In this document: piece by piece, positions 15,704 through 24,197 of the stretch
How the letters are laid out: each line of letters begins with the position of its first letter
Numbering within the stretch: the stretch's first letter is position 1
Origin: Streptomyces sulfonofaciens
GTDB taxonomy: Bacteria > Actinomycetota > Actinomycetes > Streptomycetales > Streptomycetaceae
Assembly (NCBI RefSeq): GCF_014656295.1
Contig: NZ_BNCD01000007.1
Location: forward strand, 62,001 to 126,000
DNA length: 64,000 bases
Reading direction: 5' to 3'
Position numbers and translations under genes: made by a program
The notes under the pieces: generated by a model
What the model saw: only the letters and a program-made list of their open reading frames with translations
The model's database searches: none
What the model was told of the DNA's origin: nothing

Positions 15704-17614
15704 ATGCAGCCGCTCGAAGCCGGTGAGCCGACGGCCATCGGCCCCTACCGGCTGCTCGGCCGCCTCGGATCGGGCGGCATGGGCCGGGTCTACCTGGGGC
15801 GGAGCGCGGGCGGGCGGACGGTCGCGGTGAAGATCGTGCATCCCCGGCTGGCGTCCGAGGGGGAGTTCAGGGCCCGCTTCCGGCGCGAGGTCGAGGCGGC
15901 CAGGAAGGTCGGGGGCGCCTGGACCGCGCCCGTGCTGGACGCCGATCCCGACGCGCCGGTGCCCTGGGTGGCGACGGGCTACGTGGCGGGGCCCTCGCTG
16001 GCCCAGGCCGTGACCGCCGCGCCCGGCACGCCCTCCGACCGGTGGCCCGAACCGTCCGAACCGTCTGGACCGCTCGCATCACCCGTACTATCTGCACCGC
16101 TCGTACCACCCGTACCGCTCCCGGAGTCCTCGGTGCGGGTGCTCGGCGCCGGGCTCGCCGAGGCGCTGGAGCACGTGCACGCGCTCGGCCTGGTGCACCG
16201 CGACGTCAAGCCCTCCAACGTCCTGCTGACCGTGGACGGCCCCCGGCTGATCGACTTCGGCATCGCGCGCGCCGTGACCGGCACCACCTCCCTCACCTCG
16301 CAGGGCGTCTCCGTCGGCTCACCGGGCTACATGGCGCCGGAGCAGATCCTCGGCAGAGGTGTCACCGGTGCGGCCGACGTCTTCTCGCTGGGCGCCGTGC
16401 TCGGGTACGCGGCGACCGGGCGGCCGCCGTTCCCGGGCGACTCCTCGGCAGCGCTGCTCTACAAGGTCGTCCACGAGGAGCCGGAGCTGGACGGGCTCAC
16501 CGGCGAACTGCTGGGTGTGGTGCGGCACTGCCTCGCCAAGGACCCGGCCGCGCGCCCCGCGCCCCGTGAGGTCGCCCGCCGCCTGGCACCCCTGGGCGCG
16601 GCCCGCGCGGTCGCCGGAGGCTGGCTGCCGGGGCCCCTGGCGGCGGAGGTCGGCCGCAGCGCGGCACGACTCCTCGACCTGGAGGCCACCGGCTCCCCAT
16701 CCGCTGTCGCACCGGCCCGTGCGTCCGAAGCCGCACCCGCCCCCGCCCCCGCTGCCGGCCCAGAACCCGGTCCCGCCCCCGACCGCGAGCCCGCCCCCGA
16801 CCGCGAGCCCGCCCCTGGCCACGACCGCGAACCCGGCCCCGAACCCGAACCCGACCCCGGCTCCGCCTCCGCTCCGGTCGTCCAGCCCGATCCGGCCGCC
16901 TCCGCTCCGGTCGTCCGACCAGGTCCGGTCGCGGGGGTCTTCGGCCCGCCCGACCCGTCGTACGCCCAGAGCGCGCGGCCCGCCGGACCGGAGTGGGCGC
17001 CGGTGGACGCTCGGCAGGGGGAACGCGCCGAGGGGTCCGGGGCCGGACTGTCCGTCAGTCTCACGGCGGCCGCGGATCCGGCTGCGAACGGCCGCGGGCG
17101 CAGGCTGAGCTGCACCGTCGCCCTCGCGGTCGCGGGGGCGCTCGCCGTACTGACCGTGGGCTCCGCCTTCGTCCTCGACCTGATGCCCGGGGGCGGCCCG
17201 GACGGCGACCCGGGGGACGGCGGGGCGGTGGGGAACCCGCCCGCGGCCACGCAGCCCTCGGGGCCGCACGGCGTGCCCGCCCGCTACCTCGGCACCTGGC
17301 GCGGCGAGGCCACCGCCTCGGGCATCCCCGACGGCACCTTCGAACTCGTCGTCCGGCAGGCGCAGCAGGGCAGGCGGTTCGCGACCCTCACGCAGACGGA
17401 CCTGCTGGGCGGCACCTGCAAGGACGTCCTGACGCTGGGGAAGGCCGGCGAGGGCGAACTGCTGGCCACCGGCAGGGGCGCCGAGGGCAACCCCTCGCAC
17501 TGCTCGGGGGCCGCGCACACCATCCGTCTGCGGCCGGCCGGTGACGACCTCCGGTACACCTCGGACGACCCGGCCGCGGGCAACCCGGAGGCCCGGCTGT
17601 CCAGGACGCACTGA
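15704..17614 (+). CDS. Membrane-anchored Ser/Thr protein kinase (PknB type)
   Basis: This 636-residue Hanks-type kinase has the Gly loop LGSGGMGRVYLG (residues 21-32), ATP-binding Lys43, the catalytic loop HRDVKPSNVLL (~165), LIDFGIARA (DFG, ~182) and GSPGYMAPE. After the kinase domain come a Pro/Glu repeat region (~350-460), one transmembrane helix (~468-494) and an extracellular domain with two Cys that may bond. ATG 15704 follows GGGGGAGG 9 nt upstream. A Pro/Ser-rich insert of about 25 residues (~105-130) interrupts the kinase lobe where relatives have a short loop. The substrate is unknown; relatives sit after mqnA in other Streptomyces. Confidence 0.9.
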   Translation: MQPLEAGEPTAIGPYRLLGRLGSGGMGRVYLGRSAGGRTVAVKIVHPRLASEGEFRARFRREVEAARKVGGAWTAPVLDADPDAPVPWVATGYVAGPSLAQAVTAAPGTPSDRWPEPSEPSGPLASPVLSAPLVPPVPLPESSVRVLGAGLAEALEHVHALGLVHRDVKPSNVLLTVDGPRLIDFGIARAVTGTTSLTSQGVSVGSPGYMAPEQILGRGVTGAADVFSLGAVLGYAATGRPPFPGDSSAALLYKVVHEEPELDGLTGELLGVVRHCLAKDPAARPAPREVARRLAPLGAARAVAGGWLPGPLAAEVGRSAARLLDLEATGSPSAVAPARASEAAPAPAPAAGPEPGPAPDREPAPDREPAPGHDREPGPEPEPDPGSASAPVVQPDPAASAPVVRPGPVAGVFGPPDPSYAQSARPAGPEWAPVDARQGERAEGSGAGLSVSLTAAADPAANGRGRRLSCTVALAVAGALAVLTVGSAFVLDLMPGGGPDGDPGDGGAVGNPPAATQPSGPHGVPARYLGTWRGEATASGIPDGTFELVVRQAQQGRRFATLTQTDLLGGTCKDVLTLGKAGEGELLATGRGAEGNPSHCSGAAHTIRLRPAGDDLRYTSDDPAAGNPEARLSRTH

Positions 17615-17732
17615 CCGGGCCGCACCGGGCCACCGGGCCGATGAGCCCCACCGGCCCGCATCGAGCCCCACCGGGCGCATCGAGCCCCACCGGGCGCGCC
17701 GGCGCGTTCCGGCGCGCCGCCCTGCCACCGGA

Positions 17733-17759
17733 TGTCACAGCGCGCGGCGCCGTCCCGTC
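17733..17759 (+). promoter_or_regulatory. ECF41-type promoter upstream of sigJ
   Basis: TGTCACA (17733-17739), 16 nt, then CGTC (17756-17759) matches exactly the published ECF41 target promoter, TGTCACA-N16-CGTC. It lies 117 bp upstream of the ECF41 sigma gene, which implies positive autoregulation of the sigma factor and its downstream oxidoreductase. Confidence 0.8.
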
Positions 17760-17875
17760 TCCCCTTGGACACGAGGAGCGCACGGGGGCCCGGGCGCGCC
17801 CGCGCGGCGCCGCACCGCTGTCCGCCCGCCGCCCGGGCAACAGCGCCGCCGCCGGCCGGAACCAGGAGGAAGCAC

Positions 17876-18766
17876 ATGCCAGCAGAGAAGAAGACCGCCC
17901 TCTTCCAGCGTCACCGCAACCGGCTCTGGGGCATCGCCTACCGCATCACCGGCTCGATCGCGGACAGCGACGACGCCCTCCAGGAGACCTGGCTGCGCTG
18001 GGCGGGGCTGCCGGACACCGAGGTTGACGCGATCGGCGTCCCGCGGGCCTACCTGACGACCGTGATCAGCCGGATCTGCTACGACCAGTTGAGCTCGGCC
18101 CGGGCGCGCCGCGAGGCGTACGTCGGGCCGTGGCTGCCCGAGCCGGTGGTCACCGAGGCGGGCCCGGAGGACCGGGTGACGCTCGACGAGTCCGTGGGAA
18201 CCGCTCTGCTCACCGTCCTGGAGCGGCTCACCCCCGCGGAGCGGACGGCGTTCGTGTTGCACGACGTGTTCGCGGTGCCGTTCCCGGAGATCGCCGAAGT
18301 GGTCCGCCGCAGCCCCGACTCCGTGCGGCAGCTCGCCTCGCGCGCCCGCAAGCGGGTACGCGCCGAGGCGCCGCGCCGCTCGCTCGCACCGGGCGAGCAC
18401 CGCAGGGCCGTCGACGCGTTCCTCGCCGCCGTCACCGACGGCGACTTCGACGCGCTGCTCAAGGTCCTCGACCCGGACGCGGTGTGGCTCTCCGACAGCG
18501 GCGGCATGTTCACCACCGCCCGACTCCCGGTGCGCGGCGGCGAGAAGGTCGCGCGGTACGCGCACCGCATCACCCGCGGCTACCACCCGGCGACGATGCG
18601 GGCGCTGGTCAGGGAGGTGAACGGTGCGCCGGGGATCGTCCTCGTCGATCCGGCGAGCGGTCTGGCGGCCGTCATGGGCTTCACCGTGCACCACGGGCTG
18701 ATCACCGAGATCGACTTCATGATGAACCCCGACAAGCTCCGCCACCTCGACACCGCGGCCCTGTGA
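17876..18766 (+). CDS. sigJ: ECF41 RNA polymerase sigma factor (SigJ-like)
   Basis: This is a 296-residue extracytoplasmic-function sigma factor: sigma-2 region (~10-75), sigma-4 (~105-155) and a C-terminal SnoaL-like domain (~175-285). Both ECF41 diagnostic motifs are present, WLPEP in the linker (residues 86-90) and NPDKL near the C-terminus (284-288). In this group the SnoaL-like extension, not a separate anti-sigma factor, tunes activity. ATG 17876 follows AGGAGGA at ideal spacing. The adjacent FAD oxidoreductase fits the known ECF41 neighbourhood of oxidoreductases, carboxymuconolactone decarboxylases and epimerases. The inducing signal is unknown. Confidence 0.95.
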   Translation: MPAEKKTALFQRHRNRLWGIAYRITGSIADSDDALQETWLRWAGLPDTEVDAIGVPRAYLTTVISRICYDQLSSARARREAYVGPWLPEPVVTEAGPEDRVTLDESVGTALLTVLERLTPAERTAFVLHDVFAVPFPEIAEVVRRSPDSVRQLASRARKRVRAEAPRRSLAPGEHRRAVDAFLAAVTDGDFDALLKVLDPDAVWLSDSGGMFTTARLPVRGGEKVARYAHRITRGYHPATMRALVREVNGAPGIVLVDPASGLAAVMGFTVHHGLITEIDFMMNPDKLRHLDTAAL

Positions 18767-18811
18767 CCGGGATCACTCTCACACTCGTCGAGGCCATGTC
18801 GTCCACCCTGC

Positions 18812-20110
18812 ATGACGCACACACCGCAGACGAAGCACGCTGAGCACGCAGAGCACGCAGAGCACGCAGAGCACGCAGGTCACGGAGAGCACGGAGAGCG
18901 GGCGGCGCGGGCGGCGCAGGCAGACCGCACTCCGCGGACACGGACCACGGAGCGCGCAGCGGACGAGGGGAAGCCGAACGTCGTCGTCCTGGGCGCGGGC
19001 TACGCGGGGCTGGCGGCCGCCGTCCGGCTGGCCCGGCACGCCCGGGTCACCGTCGTCGACCCCGGCACCCGGTTCACCGAGCGGATCCGGCTGCACGAGC
19101 AGGCCGCGGGCGGGCGCGACGTCACCCGGCCGCTCACCGGCCGCGGCGGAATCCTCAGCGGCGCCGGTGTCGCGCACGTGGTGGCCCGCGCCGCCGCCCT
19201 GGACCCCCTCGCCCGCACGGTGACCACGGAGGGCGGCCGGTGCCTCGGGTACGACCGGCTGGTCTACGCCCTCGGCAGCCGCACCGGCGGTACGGCCGAG
19301 GGTGCGGCTGCCGGCGGAACGTCCCGGGCCGAGGGCGAGTCCGCCGCCTTCGGGCGCGTCCACACGGCGGAGGGCGCGGCCCGGCTGCACCGGCGCCTCG
19401 CCGCCGGGCCGGGGACGGTGGCCGTGGTCGGCGGGGGCCTCACCGGCATCGAGATGGCGGCCGAGATCGCGGAACGCGCCGAGGGCCACCGGGTGCGCCT
19501 GCTGTCGGAGGACGTCATCGGCCCGGGCCTCTCGGCGAAGGGCCGCTCCCACGTCCGCGCCGTCCTGACGGAGCGGGGCGTGCGCATCGAGGAGGGCCAC
19601 CGGGTCGCGGGCCCCGACGACGTCGACGCCGACGCGGTGGTCTGGGCCGCGGCCATGGTGCCCAACGCCGAACTCGGCGCCCGTGCGGGCCTGGCCGTGG
19701 ACGCCTCCGGCCGGCTCGCTGTCGACACCGCCCTGCGCTCCGTCACGCATCCCGAGGTGTACGTGGTGGGGGACGCGGCCGCCGCGCACACACCGGCGGC
19801 GGGCGCACTGCGCATGGGGTGTGCGGCGGCGCTGCCCATGGGCGTGGCCGCCGCGCGCTCGATCGCCGCCGAGTCCCGCGGCGGGTCGCCGGTGCCGCTG
19901 GACTTCTCGTACCTGATCCAGTGCGTGAGCCTGGGCCGGCGGGACGGCCTGGTGCAGTTCGTGCGCCCGGACGACTCGCCCCGCGAGCGCGCCCTGACCG
20001 GCCGCCCCGCGGCCCTCGCGAAGGAGCAGGTGGTCCGCTCCACCGTCCGCCTGCTGCGCCTCGCGGTCCGTGCGCCGTACGCGGTCCGGGCGGTCCCCGG
20101 GCTCGGCTAG
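18812..20110 (+). CDS. NAD(P)/FAD-dependent oxidoreductase (NDH-2-like), ECF41 partner
   Basis: This 432-residue flavoprotein has two dinucleotide-binding motifs: NVVVLGAGYAGLAAAVRLA for FAD (~54-72) and VAVVGGGLTGIEMAAEIAE for NAD(P)H (~203-221). A late VYVVGDAA FAD motif follows. No membrane anchor is evident. It lies 45 bp after the ECF41 sigma gene and is probably its regulon target by co-transcription. The first ~50 residues are a low-complexity stretch of His-Ala-Glu repeats made by a 9-bp DNA repeat (GAGCACGCA, from 18843); relatives start near the FAD motif. The start at ATG 18812 lacks a good ribosome site and may be wrong. Confidence 0.85.
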   Translation: MTHTPQTKHAEHAEHAEHAEHAGHGEHGERAARAAQADRTPRTRTTERAADEGKPNVVVLGAGYAGLAAAVRLARHARVTVVDPGTRFTERIRLHEQAAGGRDVTRPLTGRGGILSGAGVAHVVARAAALDPLARTVTTEGGRCLGYDRLVYALGSRTGGTAEGAAAGGTSRAEGESAAFGRVHTAEGAARLHRRLAAGPGTVAVVGGGLTGIEMAAEIAERAEGHRVRLLSEDVIGPGLSAKGRSHVRAVLTERGVRIEEGHRVAGPDDVDADAVVWAAAMVPNAELGARAGLAVDASGRLAVDTALRSVTHPEVYVVGDAAAAHTPAAGALRMGCAAALPMGVAAARSIAAESRGGSPVPLDFSYLIQCVSLGRRDGLVQFVRPDDSPRERALTGRPAALAKEQVVRSTVRLLRLAVRAPYAVRAVPGLG

Positions 20111-20179
20111 GACACGCCGCGGGGCCGCGGCGCACGCGCATCCCGCTGCCTCGGGGTCCGTGCCCTGCCTCTCTCATCC

Positions 20180-20213
20180 AATAATGTCCGCATTTGATGA
20201 CGTATTATCAGTG
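20180..20213 (+). promoter_or_regulatory. AT-rich candidate operator before aldo/keto reductase
   Basis: This short AT-rich island in a GC-rich background contains an imperfect palindrome (TGATGACGTATTATCA, 20195-20210) and outer ATAAT/ATTAT arms (20181-20185 and 20204-20208). It lies 48-81 bp before the aldo/keto reductase start, a likely place for a promoter and repressor site. No regulator gene is adjacent. Confidence 0.4.
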
Positions 20214-20260
20214 CGTGGACCTTGCGGAAGCAGGCGGACCCTGTGAAGGAGCGGACCCCC

Positions 20261-21232
20261 ATGAAGCACGTCAAGCTCGGTGACCTGGACGTCTCCCGGA
20301 TCGGCCTGGGCTGCATGGGCATGTCCGACTACTACACCGGAGCAGGCGAGGACGACGCCGAGTCCATCCGCACCATCCACCGTGCGCTGGACCTCGGCGT
20401 CACCTTCCTGGACACGGCCGAGATCTACGGCCCCTACCGCAACGAGGAACTGGTGGGCCGTGCGGTCGCCGGCCGCCGGAACGAGGCGGTACTGGCCACC
20501 AAGTTCGGCTTCGTCTCCCAGCCGCTGGGCACCACCGGGACGCTGGACAGCAGCCCGGGCAGCGTCCGGCTCGCCGTCGAGGGCTCCCTCCGGCGGCTCG
20601 GCACCGACTACATCGACCTCTGCTACCAGCACCGCGTCGACCCGAGCACGCCCATCGAGGAGACCGTCGGCGCGCTCAAGGAGCTGGTCGAGCAGGGCAA
20701 GGTCCGCCACATCGGCCTGTCGGAGGCATCACCGGAGACCATCCGCCGCGCCCACTCCGTCCACCCGGTCACGGCCGTGCAGACCGAGTACTCGCTGTGG
20801 ACCCGCGACCCCGAGGAGGAGATCCTGCCGACCCTGCGGCAGCTCGGCATCGGCTTCGTGCCCTACTCCCCGCTGGGCCGCGGTTTCCTCACCGGCACCA
20901 TCCGCAGCCCCGAGCAGTTCGCCGACGACGACTTCCGCAAGGACAACCCCCGTTTCAGCGGGGAGAACTTCGACGCCAACCTGCGCATCGCCGACGAGGT
21001 CAAGGCCGTCGCCGACGAGGTCGGAGCCACTCCGGCGCAGGTCGCGCTGGCCTGGCTGCTCGCCCAGGGCGACGACATGGCGCCCATCCCCGGCACCAAG
21101 CGCACCACCCGCCTGGAGGAGAACGCCGCCGCCGACGACCTGGTGCTCGCCCCGGCGCAACTGCAACGGCTCGGCGCCATCGCCGCGCCGCGGGGCGAGC
21201 GGTACGCGGACATGTCGGGCATCGACCGCTGA
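20261..21232 (+). CDS. Aldo/keto reductase
   Basis: This is a 323-residue NADPH-dependent (alpha/beta)8 oxidoreductase. The catalytic tetrad is visible as Asp and Tyr in FLDTAEIYGPYRNEELVG, Lys in LATKFG and His in LCYQHRVD. The C-terminal cofactor segment is IPGTKRTTRLEENAAA. ATG 20261 has GAAGGAG 9 nt upstream. It reduces aldehydes or ketones of unknown identity. It is a single-gene unit just before mqnC, with its own AT-rich promoter region, and no pathway partner is nearby. Confidence 0.93.
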   Translation: MKHVKLGDLDVSRIGLGCMGMSDYYTGAGEDDAESIRTIHRALDLGVTFLDTAEIYGPYRNEELVGRAVAGRRNEAVLATKFGFVSQPLGTTGTLDSSPGSVRLAVEGSLRRLGTDYIDLCYQHRVDPSTPIEETVGALKELVEQGKVRHIGLSEASPETIRRAHSVHPVTAVQTEYSLWTRDPEEEILPTLRQLGIGFVPYSPLGRGFLTGTIRSPEQFADDDFRKDNPRFSGENFDANLRIADEVKAVADEVGATPAQVALAWLLAQGDDMAPIPGTKRTTRLEENAAADDLVLAPAQLQRLGAIAAPRGERYADMSGIDR

Positions 21233-21307
21233 CCCGGACCCGTCCGGCGCCGCGGGCCCTGGCGTACGCTGGATCGGTCCGTCCACCCCTTACGAAAGGG
21301 ACGCCCG

Positions 21308-22570
21308 GTGACCGAGCAGGCCGACTTCGCTTCCGCAGATGTCTTGGCAGGTGTCCCCTCGGACGTCTCCACGGGCGGTGGCGTCGACGTGGCGGTGGTC
21401 CTGGAGCGGGCCGCGGCAGGCGGGCGGATCAGCGCCGAGGAAGCCCTCGTCCTCTACCGCGACGCCCCGCTGCACGCCCTGGGATCCGCCGCGGACACGA
21501 TCCGCAGGCGCCGCTACGCCGGCACCGAGCACATCGCCACGTACATCATCGAACGGAACATCAACTACACCAACGTCTGCGTGACGGCCTGCAAGTTCTG
21601 CGCGTTCTACGCCGCACCCAAGGACGCGGACAAGGGCTGGACCCGCGACCTCGACGACATCCTGCGCCGCTGCGCGGAGACCGTGGAGCTGGGCGGCACG
21701 CAGATCATGTTCCAGGGCGGGCACCACCCGGACTACGGCGTGGAGTACTACGAGAAGCACTTCTCGGCCATCAAGAAGGAGTTCCCGCAGCTCGTCATCC
21801 ACTCGCTCGGCGCGTCCGAGGTGGAGCACATGGCCAGGATCTCCGGCGTCAGCGTGGCCGAGGCCATCACCCGCATCCACGCCGCCGGGCTCGACTCCTT
21901 CGCGGGCGCCGGCGCCGAGCTGCTGCCGGAGCGGCCGCGCAGGGCCATCGCGCCGCTCAAGGAGTCCGGTGAGCGCTGGCTGGAGATCATGGAGACCGCG
22001 CACGAGCTGGGCGTGGAGTCCACCACCACCATGCTCATGGGCACCGGTGAGACCAACGCGGAACGCATCGAGCACCTGCGCATGATCCGCGACGTACAGG
22101 ACCGCACGGGCGGTTTCCGCGCCTTCATCCCGTACACCTACCAGCCCGAGAACAACCACCTGAAGGGCCGCACCCAGGCGACGGTCCTGGAGTACCTGCG
22201 CATGATCGCCATCGCGCGGATCTTCCTCGACAACGTCGCCCACATCCAGGGCTCCTGGCTGACCACCGGCAAGGAGGTCGGCCAGTTGTCGCTGCACTAC
22301 GGCGCGGACGACCTCGGCTCGATCATGCTGGAGGAGAACGTGGTCTCCTCGGCGGGCGCACGGCACCGCTCCAACCGCATGGAGATCATCGACCTCATCC
22401 GCAAGGCGGGCCGCGTGCCGGCCCAGCGGGCGACGACCTACGAGCACCTGGTGGTGCACGAGGACCCCGCCGAGGACCCCGTCGACGACCGGGTGGTCTC
22501 GCACCTGTCGTCCACGGCGCTCGACCGGGGCACCGCCCACCCGGAACTCAGGCTCGTCGACGCACGCTGA
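21308..22570 (+). CDS. mqnC: Cyclic dehypoxanthinyl futalosine synthase (MqnC)
   Basis: This 420-residue radical SAM enzyme of the futalosine pathway cyclises dehypoxanthinyl futalosine. The cluster motif CVTACKFC (CxxxCxxC) lies at about residues 94-101, followed by FYAAP; further family markers are TQIMFQGGHHPDYG, AGLDSFAGAGAELL and FIPYTYQPENN. GTG 21308 has a GAAAGGG site. A TACGCT -10-like element at 21265-21270 would give a short leader. menG follows on the same strand after 44 bp with its own leaderless-type promoter. Confidence 0.97.
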   Translation: MTEQADFASADVLAGVPSDVSTGGGVDVAVVLERAAAGGRISAEEALVLYRDAPLHALGSAADTIRRRRYAGTEHIATYIIERNINYTNVCVTACKFCAFYAAPKDADKGWTRDLDDILRRCAETVELGGTQIMFQGGHHPDYGVEYYEKHFSAIKKEFPQLVIHSLGASEVEHMARISGVSVAEAITRIHAAGLDSFAGAGAELLPERPRRAIAPLKESGERWLEIMETAHELGVESTTTMLMGTGETNAERIEHLRMIRDVQDRTGGFRAFIPYTYQPENNHLKGRTQATVLEYLRMIAIARIFLDNVAHIQGSWLTTGKEVGQLSLHYGADDLGSIMLEENVVSSAGARHRSNRMEIIDLIRKAGRVPAQRATTYEHLVVHEDPAEDPVDDRVVSHLSSTALDRGTAHPELRLVDAR

Positions 22571-22602
22571 GCGGCGCCGCCGAAAGCGCCGGGGCACCCT
22601 CG

Positions 22603-22608
22603 TATGCT
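22603..22608 (+). promoter_or_regulatory. -10 element of leaderless menG promoter
   Basis: TATGCT (22603-22608) is followed by 6 nt and the GTG start of menG, with no ribosome-binding site between. Geometry matches a leaderless transcript. Confidence 0.55.
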
Positions 22609-22614
22609 GGGGCC

Positions 22615-23310
22615 GTGACCCGCGCATCCCTGGACAAGCAGCCGCACGAAGTCGCCTCCATGTTCGACGACGTGGCGGAGCGCTACGACCTCACCAACGA
22701 CGTGCTGTCCCTCGGGCAGACACGGCTGTGGCGCCGCGAGGTCGCCAAGGCCGTCGACGCCGGACCGGCGCAGAAGGTGCTGGACCTGGCCGCGGGAACG
22801 GCCACCTCCTCGCTGCCGTTCACCCGCACCGGTGCCTACGTCGTGCCGTGCGACTTCTCGACCGGGATGCTCCAGGTCGGCAAGCGGCGCCACTCCTGGC
22901 TGCCGTTCACCGCCGGTGACGCGACCCGCCTGCCGTTCAGGGACGGCGTCTTCGACGCGGTCACCATCTCCTTCGGGCTCAGGAACGTCCACGACACCGA
23001 CGCGGCGCTGCGCGAGCTGTACCGGGTCACCAAGCCGGGCGGCCGGGTGGTGATATGCGAGTTCTCGCACCCGACCTGGGCGCCCTTCCGCACGGTCTAC
23101 ACCGAGTACCTGATGCGCGCCCTGCCGCCGGTGGCACGCGGTGTCTCGTCCAACCCGGACGCCTACGTCTACCTCGCCGAGTCCATCCGCGCCTGGCCCG
23201 ACCAGCGTGCGCTGGCCGGGCGGCTGGCCGGTGCCGGCTGGTCCGAGGTGGCCTGGCGGAACCTGACGGGCGGGATCGTGGCGCTGCACCGCGGCTTCAA
23301 ACAGGGCTGA
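22615..23310 (+). CDS. menG: Demethylmenaquinone methyltransferase (MenG/UbiE)
   Basis: This 231-residue SAM-dependent methyltransferase adds the ring methyl in the last common step of menaquinone synthesis. The SAM site is VLDLAAGTATSSLPF (motif I), with downstream GDATRLPFRDGVFDAVTISF and GLRNVHD, and the UbiE-typical MFDDVAERYDLTNDVLSLGQ at the N-terminus. GTG 22615 is placed right after a -10-like hexamer. It shares the strand and neighbourhood of mqnC and the menJ-like reductase, which supports the quinone role over a ubiquinone one. Confidence 0.95.
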   Translation: MTRASLDKQPHEVASMFDDVAERYDLTNDVLSLGQTRLWRREVAKAVDAGPAQKVLDLAAGTATSSLPFTRTGAYVVPCDFSTGMLQVGKRRHSWLPFTAGDATRLPFRDGVFDAVTISFGLRNVHDTDAALRELYRVTKPGGRVVICEFSHPTWAPFRTVYTEYLMRALPPVARGVSSNPDAYVYLAESIRAWPDQRALAGRLAGAGWSEVAWRNLTGGIVALHRGFKQG

Positions 23311-23540
23311 CGCCCGCACCTCCGGCAGGACGCCCTGCCGGAGCCCGACCCCTGCCCGCACCGCCCGGTGCGCCGCCCGGACCCGACCGGCGCACCGGCG
23401 CCGTCCCTTGCCGGCCACGGGATCGACGGGACAGGTGTGCCACCGACGTGACCGGTGTGCCGCCGACGGGACCGGTGCGACCGCCGGGACCGAGGCCACG
23501 TCACCCCACCAGCCCCGCCGGGGAGTACCCGGGGGGCTCA

Positions 23541-23597
23541 GCTCCTAGAACCGCGACCGGAACGGCGGCTCCTAGAACCGCGGCTCCTAGAACCGCG
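23541..23597. repeat. Three copies of a 15-mer containing the GNAT stop codon
   Basis: GCTCCTAGAACCGCG occurs at 23541-23555, 23568-23582 and 23583-23597. The third copy includes the real TAG stop of the minus-strand GNAT gene; the other two repeat its 3' end downstream. Copies one and three also share the following ACCGGAAC. Confidence 0.9.
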
Positions 23598-24099
23598 ACC
23601 GGAACCGCATCCCCTTCCGGCCGTCCGGCAACTCGTACCGCTCCTCCAGCTCCATCCCGATCCGCCGCGTCACCCCGACGGACCGTTCGTTCCGCGCATC
23701 GACCATCGCGACCACACTGGGGACACCCGCGGCCCGCACCCGCTCCAGGGTGACCAGCGCCGCGGCCGTCGCATAGCCCCTGCCCCAGTGCCGCCGTCCG
23801 AGCCGCCAGCCGATCTCGATCTCGCCCACCGGGCCCCAGGTCGCGTGCGGCCAGGGCTGCGCGCCGGTGAAGCCGAGCACCTCGTCGTCCTCGTCGAGCA
23901 TGGTCCAGAAGCAGAAGCCGTGCTCGGCGTCGTGCTTGCGCTGCCGGGCGGTCAGCTCCTCGTAGACCGACAGTTCGGCCGAGGCACCGCCGTGGAACTC
24001 CATCACGTCGGGGTCGTCGAAGACCCGGTGCCAGGCGATGGCGTCCTCGTGGGTGGGGACGCGCAACCGTACGACGGGCAGAGCGCGGTGTGCTGTCAC
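23587..24099 (-). CDS. GNAT-family N-acetyltransferase (RimJ/RimL type)
   Basis: This is a 170-residue acetyl-CoA-dependent acyltransferase. The CoA-binding motif is RRHWGRGYATAAALVTLE (about residues 102-119), preceded by IGWRLG and followed by DARNERSVGVTRRIGM. The pattern is that of the RimJ/RimL group, which acetylates protein N-termini or small molecules; the substrate is unknown. GTG 24099 is chosen because GAAGGG lies 6 nt upstream. It diverges from the menJ-like gene with a 98-bp gap. Its 3' end is repeated downstream. Confidence 0.88.
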   Translation of the reverse strand: MTAHRALPVVRLRVPTHEDAIAWHRVFDDPDVMEFHGGASAELSVYEELTARQRKHDAEHGFCFWTMLDEDDEVLGFTGAQPWPHATWGPVGEIEIGWRLGRRHWGRGYATAAALVTLERVRAAGVPSVVAMVDARNERSVGVTRRIGMELEERYELPDGRKGMRFRSRF

Positions 24100-24197
24100 G
24101 GGCAGCCCTTCAGCTCGCTGATCAGTGCTCCTGCATAGACTGCCCATGTCCCGTGCCGTTCGGCACACACTTTTCGACGTCTTGGGGAGAACCCGCC

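Noticed and set aside
18779..19789. 336-residue ORF antisense to the FAD oxidoreductase
   Set aside because: It is a codon shadow without motifs; the sense strand encodes clear FAD and NAD(P)H folds.
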